Below, one piece after another: positions 7,876 to 18,222 of a stretch of DNA of 64,000 nt. Made by a program: the position numbers and the translations under genes. Within the stretch, counting starts at the first letter, position 1. Each line of letters opens with the position of its first letter. Under the pieces are notes generated by a model that was not told the DNA's origin, searched no databases, and saw only the letters and a list, made by a program, of their open reading frames with translations. The DNA is from Clostridium sp. D53t1_180928_C8 (GTDB lineage: Bacteria > Bacillota > Clostridia > Clostridiales > Clostridiaceae): NCBI RefSeq assembly GCF_015667795.1, contig NZ_JADPEL010000002.1, positions 47,212 to 111,211 of the forward strand, in the 5' to 3' direction.

Positions 7876-10326
7876 ATGAGTAACTACGGAACTGCCGTTG
7901 ATAAAAAATGGCAAAAGAAGTGGGAAGAAACTGAACTTTACAAATTTAATCCAGATGCAGAGGGCGAAAAACTTTATGTTTTAGAAATGTTCTCTTATCC
8001 ATCAGGAAGCCAATTACATGCTGGTCACTGGTTTAACTATGGACCTGTTGATTCATGGGCAAGATTAAAGAAAATGCAAGGATATAATGTATTCCAACCA
8101 ATGGGGTTTGATGCTTTTGGATTACCTGCAGAAAACTTCGCAATTAAAACTGGAATTCATCCATGGGATTCTACTGAAAAGAATATTAAAACTATGGAAG
8201 AACAATTAAAAGCTATGGGTGCTATGTTTAACTGGGAAAATGAAGTTATAACTTGTACTCCTGAATATTACAAATGGACTCAATGGGTATTCTTACAATT
8301 ATTAAAAAACAACTTAGCTTACAGAAAGAAAGCTCCTGTAAATTGGTGTCCATCTTGTAACACAGTTTTAGCTAATGAGCAAGTTGTTGATGGTGCTTGT
8401 GAAAGATGTTCAACTGAAGTTACTAAAAAAGACTTAACTCAATGGTTCTTCAAAATTACAGAATATGCTGATGAACTATTAGAAAAACTAGATACTTTAG
8501 ATTGGCCTGAAAAAACAGTTGCTATGCAAAAACACTGGATTGGTAAATCTACTGGTGCTGAAGTTAACTTTAAAGTTAAAGGTTCAGACATTAATTTTGA
8601 TGTATTCACAACAAGGGTTGATACTTTAAATGGTGTTACTTATGTTGTTTTAGCTCCTGAAAATCCATTAGTAGATGAATTAACTACTGCTGATAATAAG
8701 GCTGCTGTAGAAGAATATAAGGAAGCTGCTAAAAAACAATCTGATATAGAAAGACAATCTCTTACAAGAGAAAAAACTGGTGTGTTCACTGGTTCATATG
8801 CTATAAACCCTATAAACGGTAAAGAAGTTCCAGTTTGGGTTGGAGACTATGTTCTTGCAACTTATGGTACTGGGGCTGTTATGGCTGTTCCAGCTCATGA
8901 TGAAAGAGACTTTGCTTTTGCAACTAAATTTAACTTACCAATAGATCAAGTTATAACTAGTAAAAAAGGTGTAGAAGTTGAATTACCATATTGTGAATAT
9001 GGAGTTTTAATTAATTCTGGAGAATTTAATGGATTAACTACAGAGCAAGCTAAAGAAGCTATTGTTGAAAAACTAGCTAAAGATGGCGTAGGTTCTGCTA
9101 AAGTTAATTACAGATTAAGAGACTGGTTAGTTTCAAGACAAAGATATTGGGGTGCTCCAATTCCAATAATATACTGTGAAGATTGTGGCGCTGTTCCAGT
9201 TCCTGAAAAAGATCTTCCAGTTGAATTACCATACAATGTTGAATTTGCTCCAGACGGTAAGTCACCACTTGCTAAATGTGAGGAATTCGTTAATACTACT
9301 TGTCCTTGTTGCGGAAAACCAGCTAAGAGAGAATGTGATACTTTAGATACATTCGTTTGCTCTTCTTGGTACCAAATGAGATATGTAGATAATAAAAATA
9401 CTGAAATTGCATTTGATAAGGCAAAGGTAGATAAGATGCTTCCAGTTGACAAATATGTTGGTGGACCAGAGCATGCTTGTATGCATTTATTATATGCAAG
9501 ATTTATAACTAAAGCTTTAAGAGATATGGGTTATTTAAGCTTTGATGAACCATTCAAGAGCTTAACTCACCAAGGACTTATCCTAGGACCAGATGGATTA
9601 AAGATGTCTAAGTCTAAAGGAAATACTATCTCTCCAGATGATTATATCCAAGAATATGGTGCAGACGTATTTAGAATGTACTTAATGTTTGGTTTCGCTT
9701 ATGTTGAAGGTGGAGCTTGGAGTGATGATGGTATTAAGTCTGTTGCTAGATTCGTAGATAGAATTGAAAGATACTTAACTATCTGTAGAGAAGCTATCGA
9801 AGCTGGTGATAACAATAAAGATACTATGGATAAAGCTGAAAAAGAATTAAACTTCTGGTTAAATAACGCTATTAAAGGTGTTACTGAAGATGCAGATAAA
9901 ATGCAATTTAACACTGCTATAGCTAGAATGATGGAATTCATAAATGCTCTATCTAAATATGTTCAAGAAGAAACTAAAAACTTAGCGTTCTTAAGAACTG
10001 TATGTGAAAGCTTTATTAAGATCTTATCTCCATTTGCTCCTCACTTTGCTGAAGAACAATGGTCATTATTAACTGGTAAGTATTCAGTATTTAACGAACC
10101 TTGGCCAACATTTGATCCTAAGGCTCTTGTTAAAGATGAAATTGAAATAGCTATCCAAGTTAATGGTAAAATCAAAAATAGAATTAACGTTGCTTCTGAC
10201 TTAACTGAAGAAGGAATTAAAGCTGCTGCTTTAGCTGATGAAGCAATTGTATCTGCTACAGAAGGAAAAACTATAGTTAAAGTTATTGTTATAAAAGGAA
10301 GACTTGTAAATATAGTTGTAAAGTAG
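7876..10326 (+). CDS. leuS: Leucyl-tRNA synthetase
   Basis: 816 aa, normal length for bacterial LeuRS. The class I HIGH motif appears as HAGHW near residue 48. A connective editing domain follows (about 220-410, with [15 protein letters not shown]). Paired CxxC zinc-ribbon-like cysteines are visible (CPSCN, CERC and a second CEDC/CPCC set). KMSKS is present in [10 protein letters not shown] near residue 576. The C-terminus has an anticodon-binding helical domain and a small tail domain. Charges tRNA-Leu in the cytoplasm. The start ATG follows AAGGAGG. Expression is controlled by the Leu T-box upstream; a bidirectional terminator follows. Confidence 0.98.
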   Translation: MSNYGTAVDKKWQKKWEETELYKFNPDAEGEKLYVLEMFSYPSGSQLHAGHWFNYGPVDSWARLKKMQGYNVFQPMGFDAFGLPAENFAIKTGIHPWDSTEKNIKTMEEQLKAMGAMFNWENEVITCTPEYYKWTQWVFLQLLKNNLAYRKKAPVNWCPSCNTVLANEQVVDGACERCSTEVTKKDLTQWFFKITEYADELLEKLDTLDWPEKTVAMQKHWIGKSTGAEVNFKVKGSDINFDVFTTRVDTLNGVTYVVLAPENPLVDELTTADNKAAVEEYKEAAKKQSDIERQSLTREKTGVFTGSYAINPINGKEVPVWVGDYVLATYGTGAVMAVPAHDERDFAFATKFNLPIDQVITSKKGVEVELPYCEYGVLINSGEFNGLTTEQAKEAIVEKLAKDGVGSAKVNYRLRDWLVSRQRYWGAPIPIIYCEDCGAVPVPEKDLPVELPYNVEFAPDGKSPLAKCEEFVNTTCPCCGKPAKRECDTLDTFVCSSWYQMRYVDNKNTEIAFDKAKVDKMLPVDKYVGGPEHACMHLLYARFITKALRDMGYLSFDEPFKSLTHQGLILGPDGLKMSKSKGNTISPDDYIQEYGADVFRMYLMFGFAYVEGGAWSDDGIKSVARFVDRIERYLTICREAIEAGDNNKDTMDKAEKELNFWLNNAIKGVTEDADKMQFNTAIARMMEFINALSKYVQEETKNLAFLRTVCESFIKILSPFAPHFAEEQWSLLTGKYSVFNEPWPTFDPKALVKDEIEIAIQVNGKIKNRINVASDLTEEGIKAAALADEAIVSATEGKTIVKVIVIKGRLVNIVVK

Positions 10327-10424
10327 TATAAATTAAGTGAGAATACAAATTTCAATTTGACTAGTTGAAGGTACACTTTAGTGTACTCAGCTACTATAAG
10401 GATTCAAGTTTCCTTAAATAAAAC

Positions 10425-10474
10425 AGAGACTATATCAAATTAATTTACACACCCAAAAATTTGATATAGTCTCT
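10425..10474. terminator. Bidirectional terminator between leuS and the VanZ-like gene
   Basis: A 16-17-bp stem (from 10425 and to 10474) with T-rich sequence on both sides. It can serve the convergent leuS and VanZ-like transcripts. Confidence 0.82.
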
Positions 10475-10519
10475 ATTCTTTTATATCTTAATTATAAGAA
10501 TAATATTAAGACTTAGTTT

Positions 10520-11134
10520 TTAACTCAAAAATGTACTTATAATTGCAACTCCAATATATAAATAAGGACCATACTTAGCAATTAAGCATTTCTTATTAGT
10601 ATTTTCAATAATTGTTTGGCTTGAAAGCTTCTTAAATATAATGCTTAATACCTTAAATAAAATAAATCCTAAAATCGTTCCTAAAGTATTCATTATTAAA
10701 TCGTCAATATCAGTTGCTCTGATAGTAAATAATTGTCCTAATTCGATAATTAACGAAAATAAAAACCCTAAAAATACTGTAGGTAAAAACTTTCTAAAAT
10801 TTTCCCATAATGTAGGTAATAAGAATCCAAATGGAATAAAAAATAGTATATTAAGTATAGATGAAATATGAATTCCTGTACTAAACGGTATAAGATTCAA
10901 AACTGGCTGAAATATAGATCCTCCTGCAATTATTCTTCCTTCTATATCACTTAGTGCTGGAAATCCTACAATATCTTTTAATGAAACTACAAGATAAAAC
11001 ATAAATATGTATCCAAATAAGTAATGCTGCCATTTTATTTTATTTTCACATTTATTCTTTTCACTTAAAAATCTATTTAAAACTGTTAATAAAATCATTG
11101 ATAATACTATTGCTAATAAATAGCTTTTCATCAT
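10520..11134 (-). CDS. VanZ-like membrane protein
   Basis: 204 aa with about five hydrophobic segments. It carries the VanZ-family pattern: a conserved NLIPF-type motif (VLNLIPFSTGIH), an NILFFIPFGFLLP segment and SLIIELGQLFTIRATDIDDLIMN, with the conserved E-Q and D-D-N residues. The founding member contributes to teicoplanin resistance, but most genomic homologues are of unknown function. No vanHAX-type genes are nearby, so no resistance role is inferred. ATG at 11134 (a second ATG follows immediately) with GGAGG 9 nt upstream. Confidence 0.85.
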   Translation of the reverse strand: MMKSYLLAIVLSMILLTVLNRFLSEKNKCENKIKWQHYLFGYIFMFYLVVSLKDIVGFPALSDIEGRIIAGGSIFQPVLNLIPFSTGIHISSILNILFFIPFGFLLPTLWENFRKFLPTVFLGFLFSLIIELGQLFTIRATDIDDLIMNTLGTILGFILFKVLSIIFKKLSSQTIIENTNKKCLIAKYGPYLYIGVAIISTFLS

Positions 11135-11274
11135 ATACTTCTGCCTCCTCTGGCCTATTATTTTTCTACTAGCTTTAGTATAAACTTAATTATTTAATTA
11201 TAGCTTTCATATTTCTTAAAATATTATTAAAACTAATTGAAACGAGTTTTCTCCAATTCAAAATATATATTTCA

Positions 11275-11304
11275 TTGAAAGCTTAAATTAAAATATGCTA
11301 ATGT
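11275..11304 (+). promoter_or_regulatory. Putative promoter of the acetyltransferase gene
   Basis: TTGAAA (11275-11280), 18-nt spacer ending in TGC, TAATGT (11299-11304). It lies 35 nt before the start codon. Confidence 0.45.
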
Positions 11305-11338
11305 AATATTAAATATTTTATAAATTTGAGGTGGAAAA

Positions 11339-11878
11339 ATGAATATAAGAATAGCAAAACCTGAAGATGCAAAAGAACTTCTAAATATCTATAAATACTA
11401 TGTAAAAAATACAGCAATAACATTTGAATATGATGTACCCTCTATTGAAGAATTTTCAGAAAGAATTAAAAGCATTTTAAAGAAATATCCTTATTTAATA
11501 GCTGAAAACGAAGGTGAAATTTATGGATATGCTTATGCAGGTGCATTCAAAAGTAGACGAGCTTATGATTGGGCTGTTGAAACTTCTATATATGTAAAAA
11601 ATGGCGATTCAAGACATGGAGTTGGTACTTTACTTTATAAAGAATTAGAAAAATATCTTAAGCTTCAAAATATTATTAATGTTAATGCTTGTATTACTTA
11701 TCCTAATGAAAAAAGTGAAGATTTTCATAAAAAGTTTGGATATAAGACTGTTGCTCACTTTACTAAATGTGGTTATAAGTTTGGACAATGGCATGATATG
11801 ATTTGGATGGAAAAATTTATTGGTGAACATCCTGATAATCCTAAGAACATAATCCCTTTTTCTAAACTTAATTTATAA
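11339..11878 (+). CDS. GNAT N-acetyltransferase, phosphinothricin-acetyltransferase-like
   Basis: 179 aa. Acetyl-CoA-dependent GNAT fold: N-terminal NIRIAKPEDAKELLNIYKYY, a central beta strand with SRRAYDWAVETSIYV, the acetyl-CoA pyrophosphate loop as HGVGTLLYKEL near residue 100, and the C-terminal HKKFGYKTVAHF segment. This arrangement is that of the Pat/Bar/YwnH subgroup, which acetylate small amines such as methionine sulfoximine. The real substrate is unknown. RBS GAGGTGG precedes the ATG. It is divergent from the VanZ-like gene. Confidence 0.88.
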   Translation: MNIRIAKPEDAKELLNIYKYYVKNTAITFEYDVPSIEEFSERIKSILKKYPYLIAENEGEIYGYAYAGAFKSRRAYDWAVETSIYVKNGDSRHGVGTLLYKELEKYLKLQNIINVNACITYPNEKSEDFHKKFGYKTVAHFTKCGYKFGQWHDMIWMEKFIGEHPDNPKNIIPFSKLNL

Positions 11879-11892
11879 ATAAACATAAAAAT

Positions 11893-11934
11893 GTTCTATT
11901 CTATAATTTTTTAATGTTTACTATAAAATAGAAC
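11893..11934 (+). terminator. Weak terminator of the acetyltransferase gene
   Basis: A 13-bp stem with one mismatch (11893-11905 and 11922-11934). The downstream tail is AT-rich but not a clear T-run. Confidence 0.4.
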
Positions 11935-11952
11935 CTATTAATAAATCAAATA

Positions 11953-11981
11953 AAACTATCTCACTTATATTGAGATAGTTT
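11953..11981 (-). terminator. Terminator of the Bce-type ABC operon
   Basis: An 11-bp perfect stem (11953-11963 and 11971-11981), followed on the minus strand by TTTATTTGATTTAT. It lies 16 nt past the permease stop. Confidence 0.65.
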
Positions 11982-11996
11982 CATAAACTAAGTTTT

Positions 11997-14012
11997 TTAA
12001 TTATCTATAACATTCTTATATCCAATGTAAGTAGCATAAAAATATCCACCATAAACTACTAAAAATATTAATGCTGTTACTAATGCGGAAAATAAAATAT
12101 CATAATTCCCAAAAGTTTTTAAATACTGCTCTACTATATTTATTCCTATAATAGAATGTACTATTGCAAGGGATAGTGGCAACATAAAGAAAGTGGTAAC
12201 CTCAATTAAAATACTCTTATTAATTTGACTTCTCGGTGCTCCAAGTTTCTTTAATGCTTCATACCTTTCTATGGAATCATTACATTGCGATAATTGTTGA
12301 AGTGCTAATACCGCTGCACTTGCAAGTAAAAATACTACTCCAATATAAATTGAAATAAAAAGTATTATTGTTGACATACCTGTATTAGCATCATAAGCAA
12401 TTTCCCTAGTCATACCTGATAATCTAATTTCATCCTGTAAGCCTTTGTTATCTATATTTATATATTTATCTAATAATAAATTTACTTCTTCCTTCATTTT
12501 TTCTTTATTTTGACCTATATAATTAATATTTATATATTCACTCACTGGTACTAAGCTATCCAAAAATGAATCTGGCATAATTAAAGAAAATATATTATTA
12601 CTAGATTCTGATGTTGCTATTGAATCCTCTAAAATATTCTTTTCTTTAATTTTATAAGTTTTATTATCTATAACTATTTCATTATTTTCATTCAAAAATC
12701 TATTTATAGTTGGAATAAGATTATCATAATTTGATGATAAATAAATTTCATCATCTTTTAATTCTAAAGTTTTTTCTCCAAGTAATTCTCTATTTTTATT
12801 AAAATCTGAAATAGCTATAGCTTGCGTTTTTTCAAATACTGGATTGAAATTTATAAGTTCTGAACCTGTATCAGTATATCTTCCTAATATACTTTTCAAA
12901 CTAAAATCTATAGAATAAATATCCATTGTTATATATTTAGTATTTTCATTTAAATCAATCCCATAATTAATCAAAGCTTCCTTAATAGGAATATTACTTG
13001 CTTCATTATCCTTTCTTAAAGAAAATGATAAATCAAAAGGTGTATACTCTTTTATGCTAGTTTCAAAAGACTTTTTCATACTAAATCCTGTTGTTAATAT
13101 ACCTATAGTTATAAACAGCATTAAACAAATAACTGTCATAGAAAGAAAATTAGTATTAAATTTGCTTGTTATTTGTCTTACTGTAAATGCATTAAGTTTA
13201 TTAAAATATGCTTTTTCGCCTTTCTTTAATATTGATAATAAAACTGATGAAAGACCAAAGAAAAATCCCGTTGTTCCTATAATCCCCAATAAAATTGATG
13301 TTAGAAATCTTGTATCAGTAAAATCTAAATTAGTAACTGTCGCAAAATAATAAGCAACTATTAAATTTACTATAGCTAAAATAAGAATTATCCATGATAA
13401 TATAGTATTTCTGACTTTAATCTTTTCACTTTTTTTAGATGAATTTATTAAATCTATAAGATTGTATTTTGAAATTACTATTATATTAAATATTACAACC
13501 ACAATATAAATTAATCCAAAGTAAGTTATTGATTTTAAAATTGCTTCACTTGAAATTACAAATTTATATTTTGATAGTTCAAGTAAAAACATTTTCACTG
13601 TTAATAAGGATAATCCCTGTGACAATACTAAACCTAATAATAAACCAACTATAAGTGATATAAATCCAACTATTAATGTCTCTATAAATAATATAAATGA
13701 TATCTTACCTTTATTCATACCAAGCATCATATATATTCCAAACTCTTTTTTCCTCTTTTTTATTAAGAAGTTAGTAGCATATATAATAAGTCCCGCTAAT
13801 ATAAATGAAACAAATATTGATACTCCACTCATTAAATTTTTCATAACTTCTACATAGCTTGTTTGAACTGTATTCATTCGAGATATTGCCATTTGTGAAT
13901 CTAATGAATTAAAGCAATAAAATATACAAACTGCAAATGTTAAAGTTAAAAAATAAATTGCATAATCTTTAAAACTCTTTTTAATATTTTGAGTTGCTAT
14001 TTTAGAATACAT
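11997..14012 (-). CDS. BceB-type ABC transporter permease
   Basis: 671 aa. FtsX-type permease with about ten membrane helices: one N-terminal, two groups of three to four helices, then a large external domain (about residues 310-525) between helices 8-9 regions. That layout defines the peptide-sensing and detoxifying Bce/Psd exporters of Firmicutes. The external domain recognises antimicrobial peptides or their lipid II complexes. The ATG at 14012 is supported by GGAGG about 10 nt upstream. A TTG six codons earlier sits on that site. It overlaps the ATPase gene by 11 nt. The partner kinase lies in the same cluster and would sense through this permease. Confidence 0.9.
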   Translation of the reverse strand: MYSKIATQNIKKSFKDYAIYFLTLTFAVCIFYCFNSLDSQMAISRMNTVQTSYVEVMKNLMSGVSIFVSFILAGLIIYATNFLIKKRKKEFGIYMMLGMNKGKISFILFIETLIVGFISLIVGLLLGLVLSQGLSLLTVKMFLLELSKYKFVISSEAILKSITYFGLIYIVVVIFNIIVISKYNLIDLINSSKKSEKIKVRNTILSWIILILAIVNLIVAYYFATVTNLDFTDTRFLTSILLGIIGTTGFFFGLSSVLLSILKKGEKAYFNKLNAFTVRQITSKFNTNFLSMTVICLMLFITIGILTTGFSMKKSFETSIKEYTPFDLSFSLRKDNEASNIPIKEALINYGIDLNENTKYITMDIYSIDFSLKSILGRYTDTGSELINFNPVFEKTQAIAISDFNKNRELLGEKTLELKDDEIYLSSNYDNLIPTINRFLNENNEIVIDNKTYKIKEKNILEDSIATSESSNNIFSLIMPDSFLDSLVPVSEYININYIGQNKEKMKEEVNLLLDKYINIDNKGLQDEIRLSGMTREIAYDANTGMSTIILFISIYIGVVFLLASAAVLALQQLSQCNDSIERYEALKKLGAPRSQINKSILIEVTTFFMLPLSLAIVHSIIGINIVEQYLKTFGNYDILFSALVTALIFLVVYGGYFYATYIGYKNVIDN

Positions 14013-14769
14013 CTGAAGTGTCACCTCCAAGCAATGTAACTACTTCAATTATCTTATTAAAAAATTCTTTTCTACTATCATTTCCTCTAACAAGTTCATT
14101 AAATATCTTTCCATCCTTTATAAATAGTATCCTATGTGCATAACTAGCTGTAAATGCATCATGCGTAACCATTAAAATAGTTGCCTCTAAATTATTGTTT
14201 AATTCTTCTATTGAATTTAATAACATTTTAGATGATTTAGAATCTAATGCTCCAGTTGGTTCATCAGCTAATATTAATGATGGATTAGTTACTATAGCCC
14301 TTGCCGCTGCAACTCTTTGCTTTTGTCCTCCTGACATTTCATAAGGATATTTATTTAATACTTCTGTTATCCCTAAGCTTTCTGCTGACTTTTCTATTAA
14401 TGCTCTTATTTCCTTACCTTTCATTCCACCTATAGTTAATGCAAGTGATATATTTTCATATGCCGTTAAGGTATCTAAAAGATTAAAATCTTGAAAGATA
14501 AACCCTAATTTATTCATTCTAAACTTATCTAATTTCTTGCTCTTAAGTCTTGTTATATCTTCTCCATCAATTTCAATACTACCTGTAGTTACTTTGTCTA
14601 TTGTTGCTATACAATTAAGTAACGTTGTTTTGCCACTTCCTGATGGTCCCATTATTCCAATGAATTCACCCTTTCCTATACTAAAACTTATATTATCTAA
14701 AGCTTTTGTTACATTATCTTTATTTCCGTAATATTTTTCTATGTTCTTTATATTTAAAATATCTCTCAT
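14002..14769 (-). CDS. BceA-type ABC transporter ATPase
   Basis: 255 aa. Complete nucleotide-binding domain: Walker A GPSGSGKTT near residue 42, Q-loop in IFQDFNLLD, signature MSGGQKQR near residue 146, Walker B LILADEPTGALD and the H-loop in MVTHD. It belongs to the MacB/LolD/BceA class that partners with FtsX-like permeases. The ATG at 14769 follows GGAGG. It is followed by the permease with an 11-nt overlap. The 158-nt gap to the kinase gene holds its likely promoter. Confidence 0.94.
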   Translation of the reverse strand: MRDILNIKNIEKYYGNKDNVTKALDNISFSIGKGEFIGIMGPSGSGKTTLLNCIATIDKVTTGSIEIDGEDITRLKSKKLDKFRMNKLGFIFQDFNLLDTLTAYENISLALTIGGMKGKEIRALIEKSAESLGITEVLNKYPYEMSGGQKQRVAAARAIVTNPSLILADEPTGALDSKSSKMLLNSIEELNNNLEATILMVTHDAFTASYAHRILFIKDGKIFNELVRGNDSRKEFFNKIIEVVTLLGGDTSDVF

Positions 14770-14927
14770 AAATTTAAACCTCCAATTTCTCAGTATTACT
14801 GCCTTCTTTAATCACAGTATATAATTTAATGAAAGTTCAATCTATCGAAAAGTCTTTCAACTTTCTTTCAATAATGTAAGATTCTCATTACTCCAAATCC
14901 CAATATTCCTTTACTCACACAGTTACG
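14770..14927 (-). promoter_or_regulatory. Regulatory gap before the ABC genes
   Basis: On the minus strand a TTGAAAG heptamer is repeated 11 bp apart (14865-14871 and 14854-14860). One helical turn is the spacing expected for two OmpR-family regulator subunits. No open frame is present. It is the likely target of the module's own response regulator (inference). Confidence 0.45.
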
Positions 14928-15965
14928 TTATATTGGGCTAATGCTTGTAAGGTCACCTAATGGGAATATAATATTAACTTTTGTTCCTATTTTATATTTT
15001 GATGTTAATGTAATATTTAGTCCTAGCTTTGTACAAAGCTTTTTACTTAAATACAATCCTATTCCTGTTGACTTTCCAAATACCCTACCATTTTGCCCTG
15101 TAAATCCTTTGTCAAAAACTTTGTCTATATCTTTATGGATTATTCCAATGCCATTATCCTCTATGCTTAATATAACCTTATCATCACTTTTCTTAGTATA
15201 AGCCTTTATTATAGGACTTTCACCATTTCTAACATCACTATTTTTCTTATACTTAATTGAGTTTACTATAATTTGATTAATAATAAATTCAACCCATTTT
15301 TCATCACTTATTACTGAATCACTTATATCTTTTATATCTATTTGAAAGCGCCCATTTATTAAATCATACCTATTATTCCGTATAACTCTTTTTATTGTTT
15401 CCTTTATATCAAACTCTTTTATAATATAATCTTTACTTACATCTGTACTTCTTGAATAATATAAAACCTGTTCAACATAACCTTCTATTTTGTTAGTTTC
15501 ATTTTGTATTATAGTCTTTGCTTTTCCCTCACTATTTTCAGCAACAAGTTTTGTTAATGCAATTGGAGTTTTTATTTCGTGAACCCATGCTTCTATATAT
15601 TCTCTATATTCACTTTGCATTATTTTATATTCATTTACATGTTCATGCATAGCTCTATTACTTGCTTCTAAAATCTCATATAATATTTGCCCTTCATAGC
15701 TTTTAGGCCTTTTTATTATCTCTGGAAGTAAATACTTTTTATCTAGTTTATTGCTTATTTCTATTAATTCATCATAGAACCTCTTCTTCCCAATAAAATC
15801 TAAAAGCATATATATTAAAACTGGCATAAACCATATTAAAAATAAAATCATTATAATTTCTATGCTAGTTTCTGCTAATCTCATTATTATTGCACAAAAT
15901 AAAAACGTAATTATATTTAGTATGAAAAAGGGCAATTTACTTATAATATATTTTACTAAACTCAT
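14928..15965 (-). CDS. BceS-type intramembrane-sensing histidine kinase
   Basis: 345 aa. Two N-terminal membrane helices (about 12-30 and 36-56) are separated by only a few residues, so there is no external sensor domain. HisKA has the phospho-accepting His in HEIKTPIAL (H129), and the HATPase carries NSIKYKKNS, DNGIGI and STGIGLYLSKKLC. This is the architecture of BceS-like kinases, which receive the signal from the cognate ABC permease. The ATG overlaps the regulator stop codon (ATGA), indicating translational coupling. Confidence 0.93.
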   Translation of the reverse strand: MSLVKYIISKLPFFILNIITFLFCAIIMRLAETSIEIIMILFLIWFMPVLIYMLLDFIGKKRFYDELIEISNKLDKKYLLPEIIKRPKSYEGQILYEILEASNRAMHEHVNEYKIMQSEYREYIEAWVHEIKTPIALTKLVAENSEGKAKTIIQNETNKIEGYVEQVLYYSRSTDVSKDYIIKEFDIKETIKRVIRNNRYDLINGRFQIDIKDISDSVISDEKWVEFIINQIIVNSIKYKKNSDVRNGESPIIKAYTKKSDDKVILSIEDNGIGIIHKDIDKVFDKGFTGQNGRVFGKSTGIGLYLSKKLCTKLGLNITLTSKYKIGTKVNIIFPLGDLTSISPI

Positions 15966-16630
15966 AGCAAGCTGTACCCTATTCCTCTCTTAGTTTCTAT
16001 AGCCTCCTTAAATCCTATTGAATCTAATTTTTTCCTTAACCTTGCAATGTTAACAGATAAGGTATTCTCATCTACAAACATATCTGAATTCCATAAATAA
16101 TCCATTAATTCATCTCTAGCTACTATAACTCCCTTATTTTTAATTAAACAACTAAGTATTTTAATTTCATTTTTAGTTAAATCTACAGTTGAATTATTAA
16201 ACTCCATTACCCCTGTTGTAACATTAAGCTTAAGACCTTTATGTTCTAATATTTCCTGATACTTTCCACCTGAAGTTCTTCTTAAAAGCGATGCTATTCT
16301 AGCTAAAAGAACTTGAGTATTATATGGCTTTGTAACAAAATCATCTGCCCCTAAATTCATGCTCATAATTTCATCCATATCACTATTTCTGCTAGTAACA
16401 ATTATTATTGGAGTATTTTTAACTTTTCTTATTTCACGACATATATAATATCCATCATAGTAAGGTAAATTTATATCGAGTAAAATTAAATCTGCATTAT
16501 CTTTTAAAAGTGTTTCCATAATATTATCAAATTTATCTGGGCCATAGGCTTCATATCCATATCTTGAAAGAAAATCTATAAGTTCATTCTTTAAATCTTT
16601 ATTATCTTCAACAATTATAATTTTTTCCAA
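15962..16630 (-). CDS. BceR-type response regulator
   Basis: 222 aa. OmpR-type receiver domain (VEDN, phospho-acceptor in LILLDINLP at about D52, TKPYN) and a C-terminal winged helix (ENTLSVNIARLRKKL, KRGIGYSLL). The start is TTG at 16630 because GAGG lies 8 nt upstream. A GTG at 16639 is within that site. First gene of the cluster regulator, kinase, ATPase, permease. By family knowledge it would activate the ABC genes when antimicrobial peptide is detected. Confidence 0.92.
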   Translation of the reverse strand: MEKIIIVEDNKDLKNELIDFLSRYGYEAYGPDKFDNIMETLLKDNADLILLDINLPYYDGYYICREIRKVKNTPIIIVTSRNSDMDEIMSMNLGADDFVTKPYNTQVLLARIASLLRRTSGGKYQEILEHKGLKLNVTTGVMEFNNSTVDLTKNEIKILSCLIKNKGVIVARDELMDYLWNSDMFVDENTLSVNIARLRKKLDSIGFKEAIETKRGIGYSLL

Positions 16631-16703
16631 TTTTATCACCTCATTGCTATTATATTTAACTTTACCTAATAAGTCTAACTTCTATTCACCTTATACCAGA
16701 ATA

Positions 16704-16732
16704 ATAAAAAGAGGCTAGCTTTTACTAGCCTC
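16704..16732 (-). terminator. Terminator of the sigma/DUF4179 operon
   Basis: An 8-bp GC-containing stem (16711-16718 and 16725-16732) with TTTTTATTATT downstream on the minus strand. Confidence 0.87.
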
Positions 16733-16736
16733 AAAT

Positions 16737-18221
16737 CTATTTTAAGTTTATAGTTACCTTTTCACTTTCATCAATAACTAAATCTGTAGTTACCGGAATA
16801 GCTATAGTATACTTCTTACTTGGATCAATTTTAGTTAATTTAACAGTTACTATTTTTTCTTCAATATCATTTAAAGTTGTCATAGCTCCTTCAAAAGCGC
16901 AAGAATCATTCATATCTTCATCAAATAAAACAATACTAGATAATAATTTATAATTATAGTTGCCATCAATTTTCATAACCACTTCAGTATAATCATTATA
17001 AGGTATAATATCTTTAACTATTATCTTATCAATATTATTTACAGCTATCTCTTTACCAATTAAAGAATCTATACTTTCAAATGCATTATCCCTATCAATA
17101 TCAATATTATAATTTACACTACTTAATGCATGCCCATCACTTAACTCTTCTTTTGTAGGTTTTCTTGATATAATTTCATTACTTCTATTAGCACTACTTT
17201 CATCTACTGATGAAGCCTTTAATAAATAGTAACTAAAGCTTTCAATTTCTTTATTTATAGCTTGATTTCCATCTGCTTTAATAATTTCAATATACTCTGT
17301 ATTACTTAAATCATTTAAAATATTATATGAGTATTCATACTTTCCATCATTGCTAACACTTCCCGATATAAAATCTAATAACAGCATTTTCCCATTGTTA
17401 TCTCTAACAATAAACTTATTTTCATCTATTCTAAAGTTTTCATAATCGCTAGTTATTCCTGAAAGTATTAATCTATTATTTAATGGTGTAACAACTAATT
17501 TTTCAATATTCATTTCTTCATTAATAAGATTTAAACTTTTGTTGACTTCATAAATATTAGATTCACTACCTTTTATAGTTTTAATATTAAAATCCCAATT
17601 TCCCTTTGCCAAAGTCTTTCTTCCTCTAGTAAAGTTATTTATATCTAAATCTATATTAACTTCATTTCCTAAATCAATACCTGAAACATTAACTTCTAAT
17701 ATAACCGCTGCTGTACTTTCATTAACAATAGTTACCTTAGGCCCCCAACTACTTGGCATTTCTCCATTAATAAGTACATTTAAATCAATATTTAAAAAAT
17801 CTTTAGGACTTCTCCATTCATCATATCCAACAAATTTATCTGATTCAACAAGTAGTGATGCAAGTAAAATATTATCATCAACAACAACCTTATTAATGGT
17901 AACATTAACACCTTTATCCTCAACTGTTATATTTACATCATTACCTAACTCTTCATATTTATTTGAAGCTTGTTTGTATACTCCATCATTAAAATATTCA
18001 AATATATCTCCAACTATAGGAATTGCACTTACTATATTAGGGTTAATAATTCCTGCCATTGTTGTTCCTGCTACTATAACAACGGCTGCTATTGCACTTC
18101 TTTTAAATATTAACTTTTGTTTTTCCTTTTTCTTATCTCTTTTTCCCCTTTCAAATCCCTTTAAAACAGCATCATCTAATTCCTTAGGTATTTTTATCAT
18201 ATCTTTAATATTATTATCCAT
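16737..18221 (-). CDS. DUF4179 membrane protein, candidate anti-sigma factor
   Basis: 494 aa. Short cytoplasmic N-terminus rich in Lys and Glu (about 1-42), one membrane helix (about 43-65, SAIAAVVIVAGTTMAGII), then a long extracellular beta-rich region with the DUF4179 segment just after the helix. The gene starts 1 nt after the stop of an ECF sigma gene, with its ribosome binding site inside that gene. By family context such proteins act as membrane-bound regulators of the adjacent sigma factor. No zinc-binding HxxxCxxC motif is seen in the cytoplasmic part, so it is not a ZAS-type anti-sigma. Confidence 0.82.
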   Translation of the reverse strand: MDNNIKDMIKIPKELDDAVLKGFERGKRDKKKEKQKLIFKRSAIAAVVIVAGTTMAGIINPNIVSAIPIVGDIFEYFNDGVYKQASNKYEELGNDVNITVEDKGVNVTINKVVVDDNILLASLLVESDKFVGYDEWRSPKDFLNIDLNVLINGEMPSSWGPKVTIVNESTAAVILEVNVSGIDLGNEVNIDLDINNFTRGRKTLAKGNWDFNIKTIKGSESNIYEVNKSLNLINEEMNIEKLVVTPLNNRLILSGITSDYENFRIDENKFIVRDNNGKMLLLDFISGSVSNDGKYEYSYNILNDLSNTEYIEIIKADGNQAINKEIESFSYYLLKASSVDESSANRSNEIISRKPTKEELSDGHALSSVNYNIDIDRDNAFESIDSLIGKEIAVNNIDKIIVKDIIPYNDYTEVVMKIDGNYNYKLLSSIVLFDEDMNDSCAFEGAMTTLNDIEEKIVTVKLTKIDPSKKYTIAIPVTTDLVIDESEKVTINLK

Positions 18222-18222
18222 A

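Noticed and set aside
10520-11134. Glycopeptide resistance gene (vanZ)
   Set aside because: Only a VanZ-like protein is present. No vanHAX, vanY or regulator set is nearby, and the family is common in susceptible Firmicutes.
11339-11878. Phosphinothricin or antibiotic resistance acetyltransferase
   Set aside because: The resemblance is to a broad family; no mobile element or resistance context supports a resistance role.
11997-16630. Lantibiotic biosynthesis and immunity cluster
   Set aside because: No precursor peptide, LanB/LanC/LanM or protease gene adjoins the Bce-type genes; the set matches a stand-alone detoxification module.
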